From Purshia tridentata (taxonomy: Eukaryota; Streptophyta; Magnoliopsida; Rosales; Rosaceae), in assembly GCA_003254885.1 (NCBI GenBank), contig QANT01005673.1:1-64000 (forward strand): a DNA stretch of 64,000 nt, read 5' to 3'. The notes under the pieces were generated by a model. It was given only the letters and a program-made list of their open reading frames with translations. It had not been told where the DNA came from and searched no databases. Every line of letters begins with the position of its first letter. The first letter of the stretch is position 1. The position numbers and the translations under genes are program-made. Below are positions 11,891 to 23,222 of the stretch, in pieces.

Positions 11891-12330
11891 GCTCGTAGTT
11901 GTCAAAGGTATACAATTGTCAATCACGTTGAAGTGGTTGTTTGTAATTTGCAACTTCCCCTCAAATACATATTTCATATTATACTCGATGTCTTCTTTTC
12001 TTCATTTTGCTGTTATAATTAGTTTGAACAGAACAAGTGCAATGACTTTTTCAGATAAGCTTTATGAAAACAATGAGATTTGCATACATCAAACTGGAAA
12101 ACCAGTCGACTCTGTGTGGAGCATTTTTCTGAAGAGAAAAAAAAAATGAAATGTCAATTTTTGTAAATACAGGTAGTAGTGTTACTAATATTAGCCTGGA
12201 CTTGAACGGCTTTAGAAAGTTGGTCATTCTTTGTCTGATCATTTAGTTATCCTTAAAAATAGGACAGAGAAGGGTCCATACAAAAGGCCACAAATTGTAT
12301 GTGCCACCAATTTAACTTTCTACATCTGTA
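11607..12330. other. Convergent spacer between PPR and MYB genes
   Basis: Holds the 3' ends of the two converging genes and a TA microsatellite at about 11864-11890. No coding potential is supported. Confidence 0.5.
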
Positions 12331-13222
12331 TCATGATTGATCAAAATTGCATAATTTCCAGAATTCTAATGCTGGAATATCTGACTTTAAAAGGTCCTCT
12401 AAGTAATGGCCCATTATGCAGTCTGGTGAACTGTTATCTTTGAAAGAAATTAATAGAGTATATTTTGATTCCATTGCAACATTACTATTCCCCAAACTTC
12501 CATCTTGGGTGGGTTGTGCATCAAAATCTGGTTGGTGTGACTGTTGGGCAACATCAGACACTGTCATCATCAATGGAGGGGTCTCATCAGAAGATACGAT
12601 GTTCTGTTTATCATTTTCTGGTTGGAGTAACTGCTTACCATTATTGATCTTCCTTCTTATGACGGTGTTCCAGTGGTTTTTTATTTCATTGTCTGTTCGG
12701 CCTGGTAGTCTCCCAGCAATGAGAGCCCATCTTCAGAAGCCAATAAGCAATCATCACTGGTATAAAATCAATTGATAGAGAAGAACAAAAATACAATAAA
12801 CTGACAATATATATATATACATATATATGATATATCCAATTAGAACCTGTTGCCTAAGAGCTTGTGGAGCCTTATGATAAGGTCCTTTTCCTCAGGTGAG
12901 ATATTGCCCCTCTTGATATTGGGTCTCAGATAGTTCAGCCACCGAACCCTGCAACTTTTTCCACATCTCTTTAAACCTGCATTTAGTATCAGATAGTAAG
13001 ATAAAACTTCACCACAATTTTTACCACATCAATTCATCACAACTATTTTTTTTTTTTTGTTTCCCTTTTTTTGTTGTCTATTTCTTTCTTACCTCTTTCC
13101 TTTGAAGCTTTGCTCCATTTTCCTTCGCCATGAGTTTTGACATACTCTTTGAGAGTGTTGTCCTCTTCAGCAGTCCAAGCTCCTCTATTCAGCCCATTCA
13201 TAGAACAAGGACTTTTCCCCAT
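12331..13222 (-). CDS. R2R3-MYB transcription factor with bHLH-interaction motif
   Basis: Three exons: 13222-13093, 12976-12847 and 12730-12331, 219 residues. The first two exons are 130 bases each, the standard R2R3-MYB layout. The R2 tryptophans are W16, W36 and W56. R3 has I69 in place of the first Trp, as usual, then W88 and W107. Residues 75-94 ([20 protein letters not shown]) fit the [DE]Lx2[RK]x3Lx6Lx3R motif for binding R/B-type bHLH partners, so the protein probably works in an MYB-bHLH-WD40 complex. After the repeats comes VIRRKINN and a short acidic tail without a clear repressor motif. A TT2/PA-type flavonoid regulator or an epidermal regulator are both possible. Subgroup and target pathway are inference. 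The nucleus is the expected location. Confidence 0.9.
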
Positions 13223-15794
13223 TTTCACAGATCCATACACAAAAAGAAAGAAAGGTTGATTTCAGTACTGCCTATAGGAAAATGCCCACAACTTTTATAA
13301 AGTGTTGGGATCTCTTTCTCCTTAGATGCATTTGATGACGTTTCAATAAAAGGTTAATCTGTTGTCTCTACTCTCTGCATTGATTATTGATTTTCATATG
13401 TAAAATTCAAATCCCATGCAGGAACCAAGCTTTAAATTGGTATAAAAAAAACCCAAGTGGAAAGGCAAATAAATGCAAGCTGGTATATATATACGTATAT
13501 ATATATCCCCTAGGTCATGTGGTAGAGCTGTGCGGTTTGTAACTGGGCAGACCTTTATATCCCTCAACACTATATTATATATCTTAGTGGTGCTAAATTC
13601 AATCGGCTGCACTAAAAATTAGGCTATCCAAGCATTTTTGTGGTTGGTGATGGGGATAACTTATATAAGTGAAACAAATTAATGAACTTGTTAGAACCAC
13701 CAATACTACAACACAACTAACGTTCCTTTAATTCGTATGTACACTGTATGTGACTTGTTTGGGGCTGCTTATTTGGTAGCTTCCAAGGACTGGAATGTCT
13801 CAGAAAGCGGAGAAGGAGGAAAAAGAAAAAGAAAAAAAATATATATATATATATATTTAGGAGGACTGTGTTGAAACAAGATAAAATATATTATATGAAA
13901 GAAGATAAAATATATTATAAAGGCTGCAGATCGGGTTGAAGCTTATCACTTCAGCCATGTTCTTTTTTATTTATATAGAGGAAAAAACCTTGGTGTGAAT
14001 TGGAATTGATTTAATTGATCGAGGATAAAAATTATATGAATTCAAACCCTCTTCCTTTCTTATAATAATAATAATAATAAATTAGTTGTAATAATTATAG
14101 ACACACTTACTGTCACAATAATTGATCATATGAATAGCATATGAAAAAATTTTGTTAGAGTAAAGGTATATTCCTCATTACAGGTAAGATTTCTCGCGGA
14201 TAAAATTTATAGTTTATACGCATGTAAAGGCTAATGATAGAAAACTATTGAAATGATATAGAATGAGAGAATATTTAGTTTAGACCAAGAAAGAGAATAT
14301 GAGATATGTAAACGAGGGTGAGGATGGTTAGAAACTTAGAAAAGTCATGCATGTATTCAAAGTTTCTGGACAGAAGCCCCTTTTCTTGTTAAAGTTGTAT
14401 AATTCAATCACAGTGATATCCCTTATTTTTTTTGGGTGCTGTATGTGCGAATACGTTTTTATTTTTTATTTATTTTTTTGTTTTTTAAATAAAGATAAAT
14501 AGAATCCCAACAAGGAATATATGATCCTTTAAAATATTAATGTATCTTTGTTTTTTTAACTTTCTTATTTGTCTCAATTATTGTTCATATTGAAAACGGT
14601 GTGATTATTTCTGTAAAATTTATACTTGGAATCTCCAGCTATATATTACTAAATTTTGAGTTTAATATAGACAACTTAATTATCATATTTGCTTAACAAC
14701 AATTTATGCACTAGTATATGCATTGTCCCCTCTAAGGTCTAGCATTGACCTCTTTTTCTGGGTATTAAAAATTGAGTGATTGATGTCGATGAGCTGGTTT
14801 TGAAAAATGAAGACAATCCAAAAGATCATGGGTTCAACACTGGGGTTGGGACTTTGGACAAGTTCTGCCCGAAAACTGGAAGGCGAAGAAAAATACAAGA
14901 AAGATAGGGAATTTGTTTCTGATTAAGTTATGTGTCATTTCATTTATAATAGTTGAAAGAGAGGAAATTTGAACAGCCGATTTAATGATGTATATAGACA
15001 TATTAACGATGTATAATTGAAGCCTCTTTTAGCATGATTAATTATATACTTATATTACACATAGCTAGATGTTCTTGGTAAAGTTTATTTATTTTTGGAA
15101 ATTTTTTTTAAAGTTAAAATAGTTATAAATAAATAAAAGTCAAAATGAGTTCAAATGAATTCAAATGGAATTTTGTAGAATGATTGTTTTAACTTTTAAC
15201 ATGTAGGCTTACAGGTGTGGTTTACATGGTAGAGGAATTGACTATGGGGTTTGGGCAATGAGACTAGAGTTGACTAAACAGAGTTGAAAGAAACAGAAAT
15301 TTATGCACTAAATGACAATCCAACATTCAACGTACAACTACAAATACAAATACTGCAAATATTTTACTAGGGCAGAGAGTGAAGTTGTTTCCATTTCTAC
15401 TTTCTACCGTGTTTTTTCTATAGTGAGAAAGGGAGAGAGAGTGCATTGGAAGGTCTCCTACCGTTGAAAGAAACAGAAAAAAAGCATTAAATGGCTCTCA
15501 ATTCAGTTGGGGAGTGTTCCAGTTTTTCATCGCATATTCATATTTATTAATACCCCCAACGACTTCTCTCCTGCCTCTCATAGCTCACCTACTCTCTCTA
15601 TCTCTCTCTCTTTCTGAAGAAAAAAACTGAAAGGAAAACTTATTTTTGACTCACAAGACTCCACCTTTGTGGACAATGCCATCTTCCTTTACCAAGACAT
15701 CATTTTCCGGGAAAATCTCTTGACTTTCTTCCATTTTCCTTCAAAATTCCCCCAAAAAGATTTCTGGGTTTTGCTCAAAACTCCTTTTCCAGCA
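13223..15794. other. AT-rich spacer between MYB and methylesterase promoters
   Basis: Divergent promoters lie at both ends. AT microsatellites occur near 13486-13507 and 13838-13857, with a short (TAA) run near 14065. A CT-rich stretch at 15594-15616 probably lies in the methylesterase 5' UTR. An in-frame upstream ATG at 15675 would add 40 residues to the methylesterase but lacks family support. No other gene seen. Confidence 0.45.
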
Positions 15795-18700
15795 ATGGGT
15801 AATCGATTTATTTGCATGTCAAAGAAGGAGACCAAAGAAAATGGATCCAGAAGCAAGAGAATGAACCGGTCACAGAGGAAACTTCTGGCTGAGGAAGAGT
15901 TCTTGCACAGGCAAGCTCTGTCTATGGCTCTGCATCAGCACCAATTGTCTCAGAGGTTTGATGGATCCATGTCTAGGAGAATTGGCTCCACAAGCTCTAG
16001 GAGACTCACTGATTCATTCACAAATGAAAAGCAGCAGGTGGGTTTTGATTTGATTCAAATCCATGTCACTTTTTCTTTTTTTTCATGATTTGATCTGTGA
16101 TGAAAAGTCGGGTTTGTTGATTAATCACCTCTGTTTAAAGCTAAAAGTGCATAATTATATGCAAAATCTACAGTTAGTCAACAATCAAGTTAATACAAAA
16201 AGTGATGTATGCATGATGAAGAAGTGAAAAAGTAAGGAATTATTTTACTGTTTATTTTGATACTTGAAAAGTGCATCTCAAAGTGTGGCCTCTAGATTAT
16301 TATGCGCTTTCAAAGATCTTGCAATTATATTATTCTAAATAAGTCATATGATCATTACTTTACTTTTCTTTATCTAGAAGAAAAAGTGTGTTTGAAGACT
16401 CACTTTTTATTGTGACCCATCAACTTTTAATATCACTTGATTAGCTCACTGCTTTATGAGTGTATTTAACTAAATCCGGGAGTGAAATTGAAATAGTATT
16501 GAGATCTTTATATTTTTCGACCATTTGAATCCTTTTATTTTATTTTTTTCCAAATATCATTCCAACTACCATACTATTAAACAGCGTTACTTTCCTTTTC
16601 AGGAAGAGCCAGATTTTTTTATGAGAACTCATCACATATGTATATATGGATAAAAGTTCATGTTATATGTTGGCTGTATATGTTGGGATTACCATTAACC
16701 AAGGTTGTTGATGCATTTGATTGATAAAAAAATTGTGCCTTTCTGTGTATAAGGTATTTTTTATTGGTAACAGTTTATGATGTCTTTTTAATTTTGTAGA
16801 AATTTGTGGTTATTAACCACTATGAAAATAAATTTGTTTGTACTTGAATTTTGATTAGTTAACCTTGACCTTATCTAGGCTGGAAATATTTCTAATGTAG
16901 ACTTAATGGAGGGTTAGCAGAGAAAATTATGAGAAGAGAAATAGAAAGGAAAGAGGAGAAAATAAATTACAATTCCCCAAATTGTAGAGGCCAAAACTAC
17001 ATAATGAACATAAGAATTAACCCTAAGATAAGTACAAAATAGTCTATATAAATACCTACATAAATATAAACAAAAATACATCAAATCATGAAAGTGATAA
17101 ACATAGAAGTGACAGATGGCAATTAATCTCTATCAATGTCATAACTGTTAATGTGTTGGTCTGTGGATTTAATATAATTCATTATGGTTCACTTTTCTCT
17201 TCCAGAACATTATAATTCATAACACATAGCATGTATTGTACAAATCCTAATTTCCCTAAAACTTTCACCTTTCCTGCTGCTTCTTTCTTTTGCTTGCTAG
17301 TCTGCTTCCTTTTCTAGCCAATAGATTGATGTAGACAAGTAACTTTTTACCATAGTCATCAGTTACTACCAAGACGTGGTTGTGCACCATGTCATTTTCA
17401 GCCTCCCTTGAATTGATTGACATGATTGTTGATTTCATTGTCCTTTTCAGGGACCAGAATTTTTGGAGAATATTAAAACAAAAAAATTTATTCTAATTCA
17501 TGGAGAAGGGTTTGGAGCCTGGTGTTGGTACAAAACAATTGCTCTTCTGGAGGAAACAGGATTGCTTCCTACTACCTTTGATCTCAAAGGTTCTGGTATT
17601 GATCTCACCGATACTAACTCTGTTGCTACGCTGGCAGAGTATTCAAAACCATTGATTGACTATCTACAAAACCTTCCTCAGGATGAAAAGGTTACAAGCT
17701 GTGCTTCTATTCATCATATTACACACTGCAGACAATATATTGTCAAATTTATAATCTATGTTATTCTTGTGCAGGTTATTTTGGTTGGTCACAGTAGTGG
17801 AGGTGCCTGTGTTTCTTATGCACTGGAGCATTTTTCGCAGAAAATTTCAAAAGCAATTTTCATCTGTGGCACTATGGTATCTGATGGCCAGAGACCCTTT
17901 GATGTGTTTGCTGGAGAGGTAAAATAGCACTTCTAAACAAGACTATATGCTTCTTCCTTTTCGCAAAATTCCAAGCTTTGTAACAATTTTTCAAACCATA
18001 TGCATTGAGCTTTTATATTGATGTATTGATTTCATTCATGCAAAATTATTTTTGCAAAAAGTTCAAATTAACTTCCAAGTTCCTAGTGAATCCATTATAG
18101 AGGAAAGTATGCCACTTACCTAATTTTGGCCAGGATCTTTCTATCCCAGTTGTGCTGGAATGACAAGAGAGAGGGAGAGGCATATATAATTATATATTCA
18201 GGGCCCAATGGCTCAATTTTTACCACATGCTAATAAGAAATAATTGTAAATGTATATGTGCTTGTGCTTGTGCGTAAATACATATCGGAGTAATGCTTTC
18301 TTGCTAGGCAGTTCAGCATAGAGAAAAAGAAAGAGAGAACTGCTTCTAATGGGTTTAAATTAGATTACTAATGCATCTCAGTGTGACATTTTTTTTGTTG
18401 TCATTTAGCCATTTTCAGGACGTATTTGTAGAGAGAGAGAGAGAGAGAGCTGCTTTACAAGGGTTTAAATTAGATTAATAATACATCTCAATGTGACATT
18501 TCCTTTTTTCATTTAGCCATTCCCAGGTCTTTTTTTTTTTCTTTTTTTTCCCCCTTGAATCTCCTGTTGTGGTTGCAATTCATTAGTTTCATTTCTTTAG
18601 GTTCTCTGATTTTCATGTTCTCAAGAAGGAAATTTGTGTTGCAGCTTGGCTCTGCAGAACAGTTTATGCAAGGATCAAAGTTTTTGATTCATGGGAATGG

Positions 18701-20655
18701 AAAAGACCAGCCTCCTACAGGATTCATGTTTGAGAAGGAGCAGATGAAAGGGTTATATTTCAATCAATCTCCTGCAAAGGTATGTTGCAACTAAAGCAGA
18801 TAACTTTGTCAAAGTTCTTCAACGTTTCTTCTATCCTAATAGTTTTTCATCACAGGAAGCACTTTCTGCATAAATTATGTAAATTTTATTTTATTTCTTA
18901 TGATACTATATGCAAAAAAGAATACTCTGTATGCCCATTAAATTATTTAAAACAAAAAGAGCTAAATAATATAATTGGAAGTAAGACTAGAACATGTGAA
19001 GGGGAGTGAGAGTGCAAGAGCACATGTTTTATAATTATACAGGTCCACAGTACCTCCAAAGTGCCCAGATATGTTTAACCACCTTTTTTGTTTTTTGTAT
19101 TTATATCAATGGGTGTATGAAAATCTAGTGTCCTTAAGTTTTGTATTGGTACTCATCTGTAAGCACATGACGGGCATATGTGCATATCTTTATGAAAGAA
19201 ATCTTTAATTTGTCTTTGACCTTAGTTTGTCCATTTTATTTTAACAATTATTTAGAAAAATAAAACCATTAAGCCAGAAAGAAGATAATTTATCATGCTA
19301 TTGCTGATTTTTTGGTAGTCTAGAATGGAAAAAGAACAGGCCACAATGCTCTGATTCAAAAGTATCATCGCCATTGAAGACAGATCTATAAACAGTTAGG
19401 ATCGTCATGAGATGTGTGTTCTTCTTGTACAGACATTTTGCAAATTTTAGATTCTATTGTTGGTCATTGTAACCTCCTGATTATATGGAACTCTGTAGCT
19501 ACGAATGGAGCTACGAATGGTATCCTTATAGCATGAATATCCAGAAGCAGAGTCCTGTCCATACTTGATAAAATACTTCTTAGATACTTGATAATATGTA
19601 CCCAGTAATAAAATACTTCTTAGATACTTGATAATATGTACCCAGCACTATATACTCCAAGGAGTATTGGAATCACTTTAAAGTATCAGAACGTATATTT
19701 TGCATAGAATTGTTTTAAGTAAAATCACACGAAGGGTTTATAATACATTAGTATATCTTCACTTTGTCATATCTGTTTGCTGAGCAGCATTTATTATGCC
19801 TCGTAGATATATTATACCAGTCACTTTTGAAAGCTGAGTCCTAATGATCAGAACCTTCTCTTTAGAGCAGCGATGCGACTGTCAATTGTCTATTGGGCTA
19901 ATGTCTCAAGCACAATGTTCATGCACTTGCATGCATGCATATATGCTAAGTATAACAGTACAGGTGTGCAGAAAATTGGATTCTTCACTATACAATGAAG
20001 TGGAGACTATATCATCTCCACAAATTTTAGAATGATTTCACTGAACCGACTTGCATGCTTTATGTGTATTGTTTAAAGAAATTTGTTATGGTTGTTTCTT
20101 TGGTATAATCATATTAGATTCTTCAATCCATTTTCAACATTCTGATACATAACTAATACATGTGTTTCTTCTCCAAAATAAGAACTGAGTTGTGTGGCTT
20201 TCTGGTATTGGATCCCCACCTAGTAATTCCAACTCAAATCGTGTTTGAACCCATGTATCAGTATCTGGGTGTCTTCACCAACATGATATAATCATATGAG
20301 ATATTTCTATTTCTCTTCATCCATTTGCAATTTGATTTAATGTACCTTTTACATTATTTATAACAGCGTTTTATCTTTCCAGGATGTTGCTCTGGCCATG
20401 GTTTCCATGAGACCTATCCCACTAGGTCCAATCATGGAAAAATTGTCATTGTCGCCTGAAAAATATGGAACTAGCCGGCGGTTCTTCATTCAAACATTAG
20501 ATGATCGGGCACTTTCACCAGACGTCCAAGAAAAGCTAGTGAGGGAAAACCCACCAGAGGGAGTGTTCAAGATAAAAGGCAGCGACCACTGCCCCTTTTT
20601 ATCAAAGCCACAATCATTGCACAAAATTTTGGTGGAAATTGCTCAAATTCCATAG
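15795..20655 (+). CDS. MES14: Methylesterase, MES11/MES14-type, probably plastidial
   Basis: Five exons: 15795-16037, 17451-17690, 17775-17918, 18645-18779 and 20383-20655, all phase 0, 344 residues. The N-terminal 81 residues (MGNRFICMSKKE, RMNRSQRKLLAEEE, DGSMSRRIGSTSSRR) match the extension of the chloroplast-type MES clade. The alpha/beta-hydrolase domain follows, with HGEGFGAWCW near the oxyanion region, nucleophile S168 in GHSSGG, a probable acid in LDDR (near 294-295) and H323 in GSDHCPF, so the triad looks complete. MES enzymes hydrolyse methyl esters of hormones such as methyl-IAA, methyl-JA or methyl salicylate. Substrate specificity in this clade is not settled. It sits next to UPF3, as I recall for MES14 (At1g33990) in Arabidopsis, which favours MES14 over MES11. 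I chose the ATG at 15795 because MGN begins the family homology. Confidence 0.93.
18321..18527. repeat. Imperfect tandem duplication in MES intron 3
   Basis: A unit of roughly 100 bases at about 18321-18419 recurs at about 18430-18527. It runs from an AGAGAGA stretch through GGGTTTAAATTAGATTA and CATCTCA-TGTGACATTT to CATTTAGCCATT. A GA run has expanded in the second copy. Confidence 0.75.
19569..19645. repeat. 40-base tandem repeat in MES intron 4
   Basis: A unit starting TAAAATACTTCTTAGATACT and ending ATGTACCCAG occurs at 19569-19605 and again at 19609-19645. The two copies are identical. Confidence 0.9.
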
Positions 20656-23222
20656 CTTATAAATCAGGATGGGATTCCTTTATTTTACCTTATTCCCTTT
20701 ACAGAACAAAATTGTAGCAGATTACATAGTTCTACAATGTGATAATATGGAAGGCCATGGTTGTATGTAGAACATGCTGGCCCTTTTGCTTGTATCCAAT
20801 TTCTTCGTTGTTCACAGAAAAGAAATGTTGATTTACTTTCTAGAAAAGCAATCTCATGCAGTTGTGTTGTTGAGGGTATGGCACAAGATGGTCTTTGTTC
20901 TCCTCATCGGTAATGCTTACTGAGTGTGTAAGTTGAAGGACTGCAAGCAGGAAGAGAAGGACAGAGCTTTAATTTCTTTAGCTTGACTTAAGTTTTGTGC
21001 AAGTTTGAGCGGAGCTGATCAACTTTAATCTCTCCCTCTCCCTCCACCTCTGTTTCTCCATCCTTAAAGCACAACCCCATCTCGTCACTTGAAACACTTG
21101 CAGAGGTTGCAGGTGCAGTTATCACCGCGTATACAACCATCGTATGACATATAATTATTTTTAAAATGGTCAAATCAAGATTATGAGAAAGAAAATTTCA
21201 TGCTTAAAGCTCTGCCGTCTTGAAAACTTTTGGAATACTAAAACTCTTTATCTTTAACATAACATGCAAGCTCAAAACTCCAATTTATTTTTCTCAAAAT
21301 TGGTGATTGCTGAAGACAATCTTCAAATTATGTCCAAAGTAGTTGATTTACAATAATGCTCAGAGTCATCAAATCCGAACTTTATGTAGTTTATCAGTAT
21401 TTGTAACATACCGGATGCAGAGCCATGGCACTTAATACAAGGGCATCAACAACTAGGATTTGCAAATCAATTACGGTAACAACTTGCCTCACAAGGCCAA
21501 AAGATGCACGCAATGTCCCTTGATCTCTTGATGGAAAGGGTTCCTTGATATATGGTACACTGTTCACAATCACGTGAGGATTCTTATTCACTACCAGTTC
21601 ACCCCAAAGAAACACCAAGTGCATTACAACATTCGGAATTTTAGTATTTTCCAGTGACAAAATACTTCGCTAATTAAACTATACATATGGCATAACAATA
21701 GAGTTGTGCGATGAATATAAAAAGTCAACCATCTCTCAGACATTTTCATCTTGTCCCTAGGACTCGTCGTAGCTTGGCATTCCAAAGGAGCATGCCACAC
21801 CTGGTCCATCCGGCACAAATTGGATCATACCATAAGAAAAACCCACATCTACAACCCAAAAAAAAATCAGGTGAGATTGCAACCAATGTTTAATAACTAT
21901 TTTGATAATGACACATGGACATACCCTCGTTTGGCCCAACCAAAAATTCTCCTTTTACGTATACCTCCATTTTCACGATTTCTTCGGTTAAGGCCTTAGG
22001 CCACAATAACAGAGATGATTGCCTTAGACACATGAGGAATTAGTTCTCTGACTGAGTGATATAATCTGGTTTCAAAAGGGTAGCAAACCATTACCACCAA
22101 ATCTTTGAAACAATTGTGATAAGGTCATTGTTCACACCCAAGTAGCCCACACCTTTTAGACATAGCACCTGCAAAGATGCAGGTTGTACACCCAAAATGC
22201 ACAAAGACCCAATTTTCCAAAATAAACTATTAAACCAAATAGTAAAACTTCCAATAAACAAATAAAATCGCTCTTCTTTAATGTAAATCAGCTCTTGACT
22301 CCAATCCATGCTCATAATTGTAAAAGCCCTACCATGAACAAGAAAAGTGTGTAAGAGCCTGTTCAGCAGTGCTTTTAAAAGTGTGGAAACTGCTTCCTCA
22401 AAAAGCGCTTCCAAGTGCATTTGAAAAAAAGCACTTAGATATTTTATGAAATTTTTAAGTACTTCTAATAAAAGCGCTACCAAAAAATACACTACCAAGT
22501 CTATTCCAAATAGGCCCTAAATGCCACTGTAGTGGTTCCTTTCCACACCCAAGTATATGCCAAAACCAAATCATAGTAAAAAATCAATACAGACTTCCCC
22601 AACATGTCACCTTATGTCCACCGTGTCATGTAGTATAATCTGCCCCCACCACATGCCTCCATGGCCACCAAAAGCTTCTTCTCTTAGACAACATCACCAA
22701 AAACCTGACCTAGATTGCCAGACTTAAATATATTGAATGGGAGGTCAGTCCCCAGTGTAAAGACTATAAAGGAATATTCCCTAAATCGAGAGATAATTCC
22801 CTCAGCTATCCAAGTTAAAGTCAAATGCACTAGAAAGCTTTAGCATATGAAACTTCTTTCAACACAATATTACCTAGCATACGCAAGGGGTTTTCTTTTC
22901 CCTTTTCCTAGACAGTAGGAATAGTGAAGAGGTCATATGCTTTCCATGATGAATTGATGATTACATAGTATTTAATATAATCAGGAAAGACAATAATGAC
23001 CTATGTTTGGTTACTAAAATAAACGGATGCAATCATCATAGTCAAATATGCATTTGAACATTAATCATGGGCACTTTGGTTGCAGTACCAGTCTGAGACT
23101 TGAAATAAATAGCAGAAAAGTCTACTGCAGTTTCCTTTTTTGTAGAGTGTGGAAAAAGTAATGCAAGACAAATAAGGAAAAAAAAGATGCAAGTAATAAA
23201 GGACTTACCAGATGTGGATATT
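20656..23222. other. Convergent spacer; possible unidentified minus-strand exon
   Basis: A minus-strand open stretch at about 21590-21410 reads NPHVIVNSVPYIKEPFPSRD and continues TLRASFGLVRQVVTVIDLQI to SAMALHP. It is preceded by an AG and followed by CCG/GTATGT, so it could be an exon. A further open stretch at 21173-20988 ends KVDQLRSNLHKT before a stop. I do not recognise either and could not connect them. The rest is AT-rich 3' flank of the methylesterase and UPF3 genes. Confidence 0.3.
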
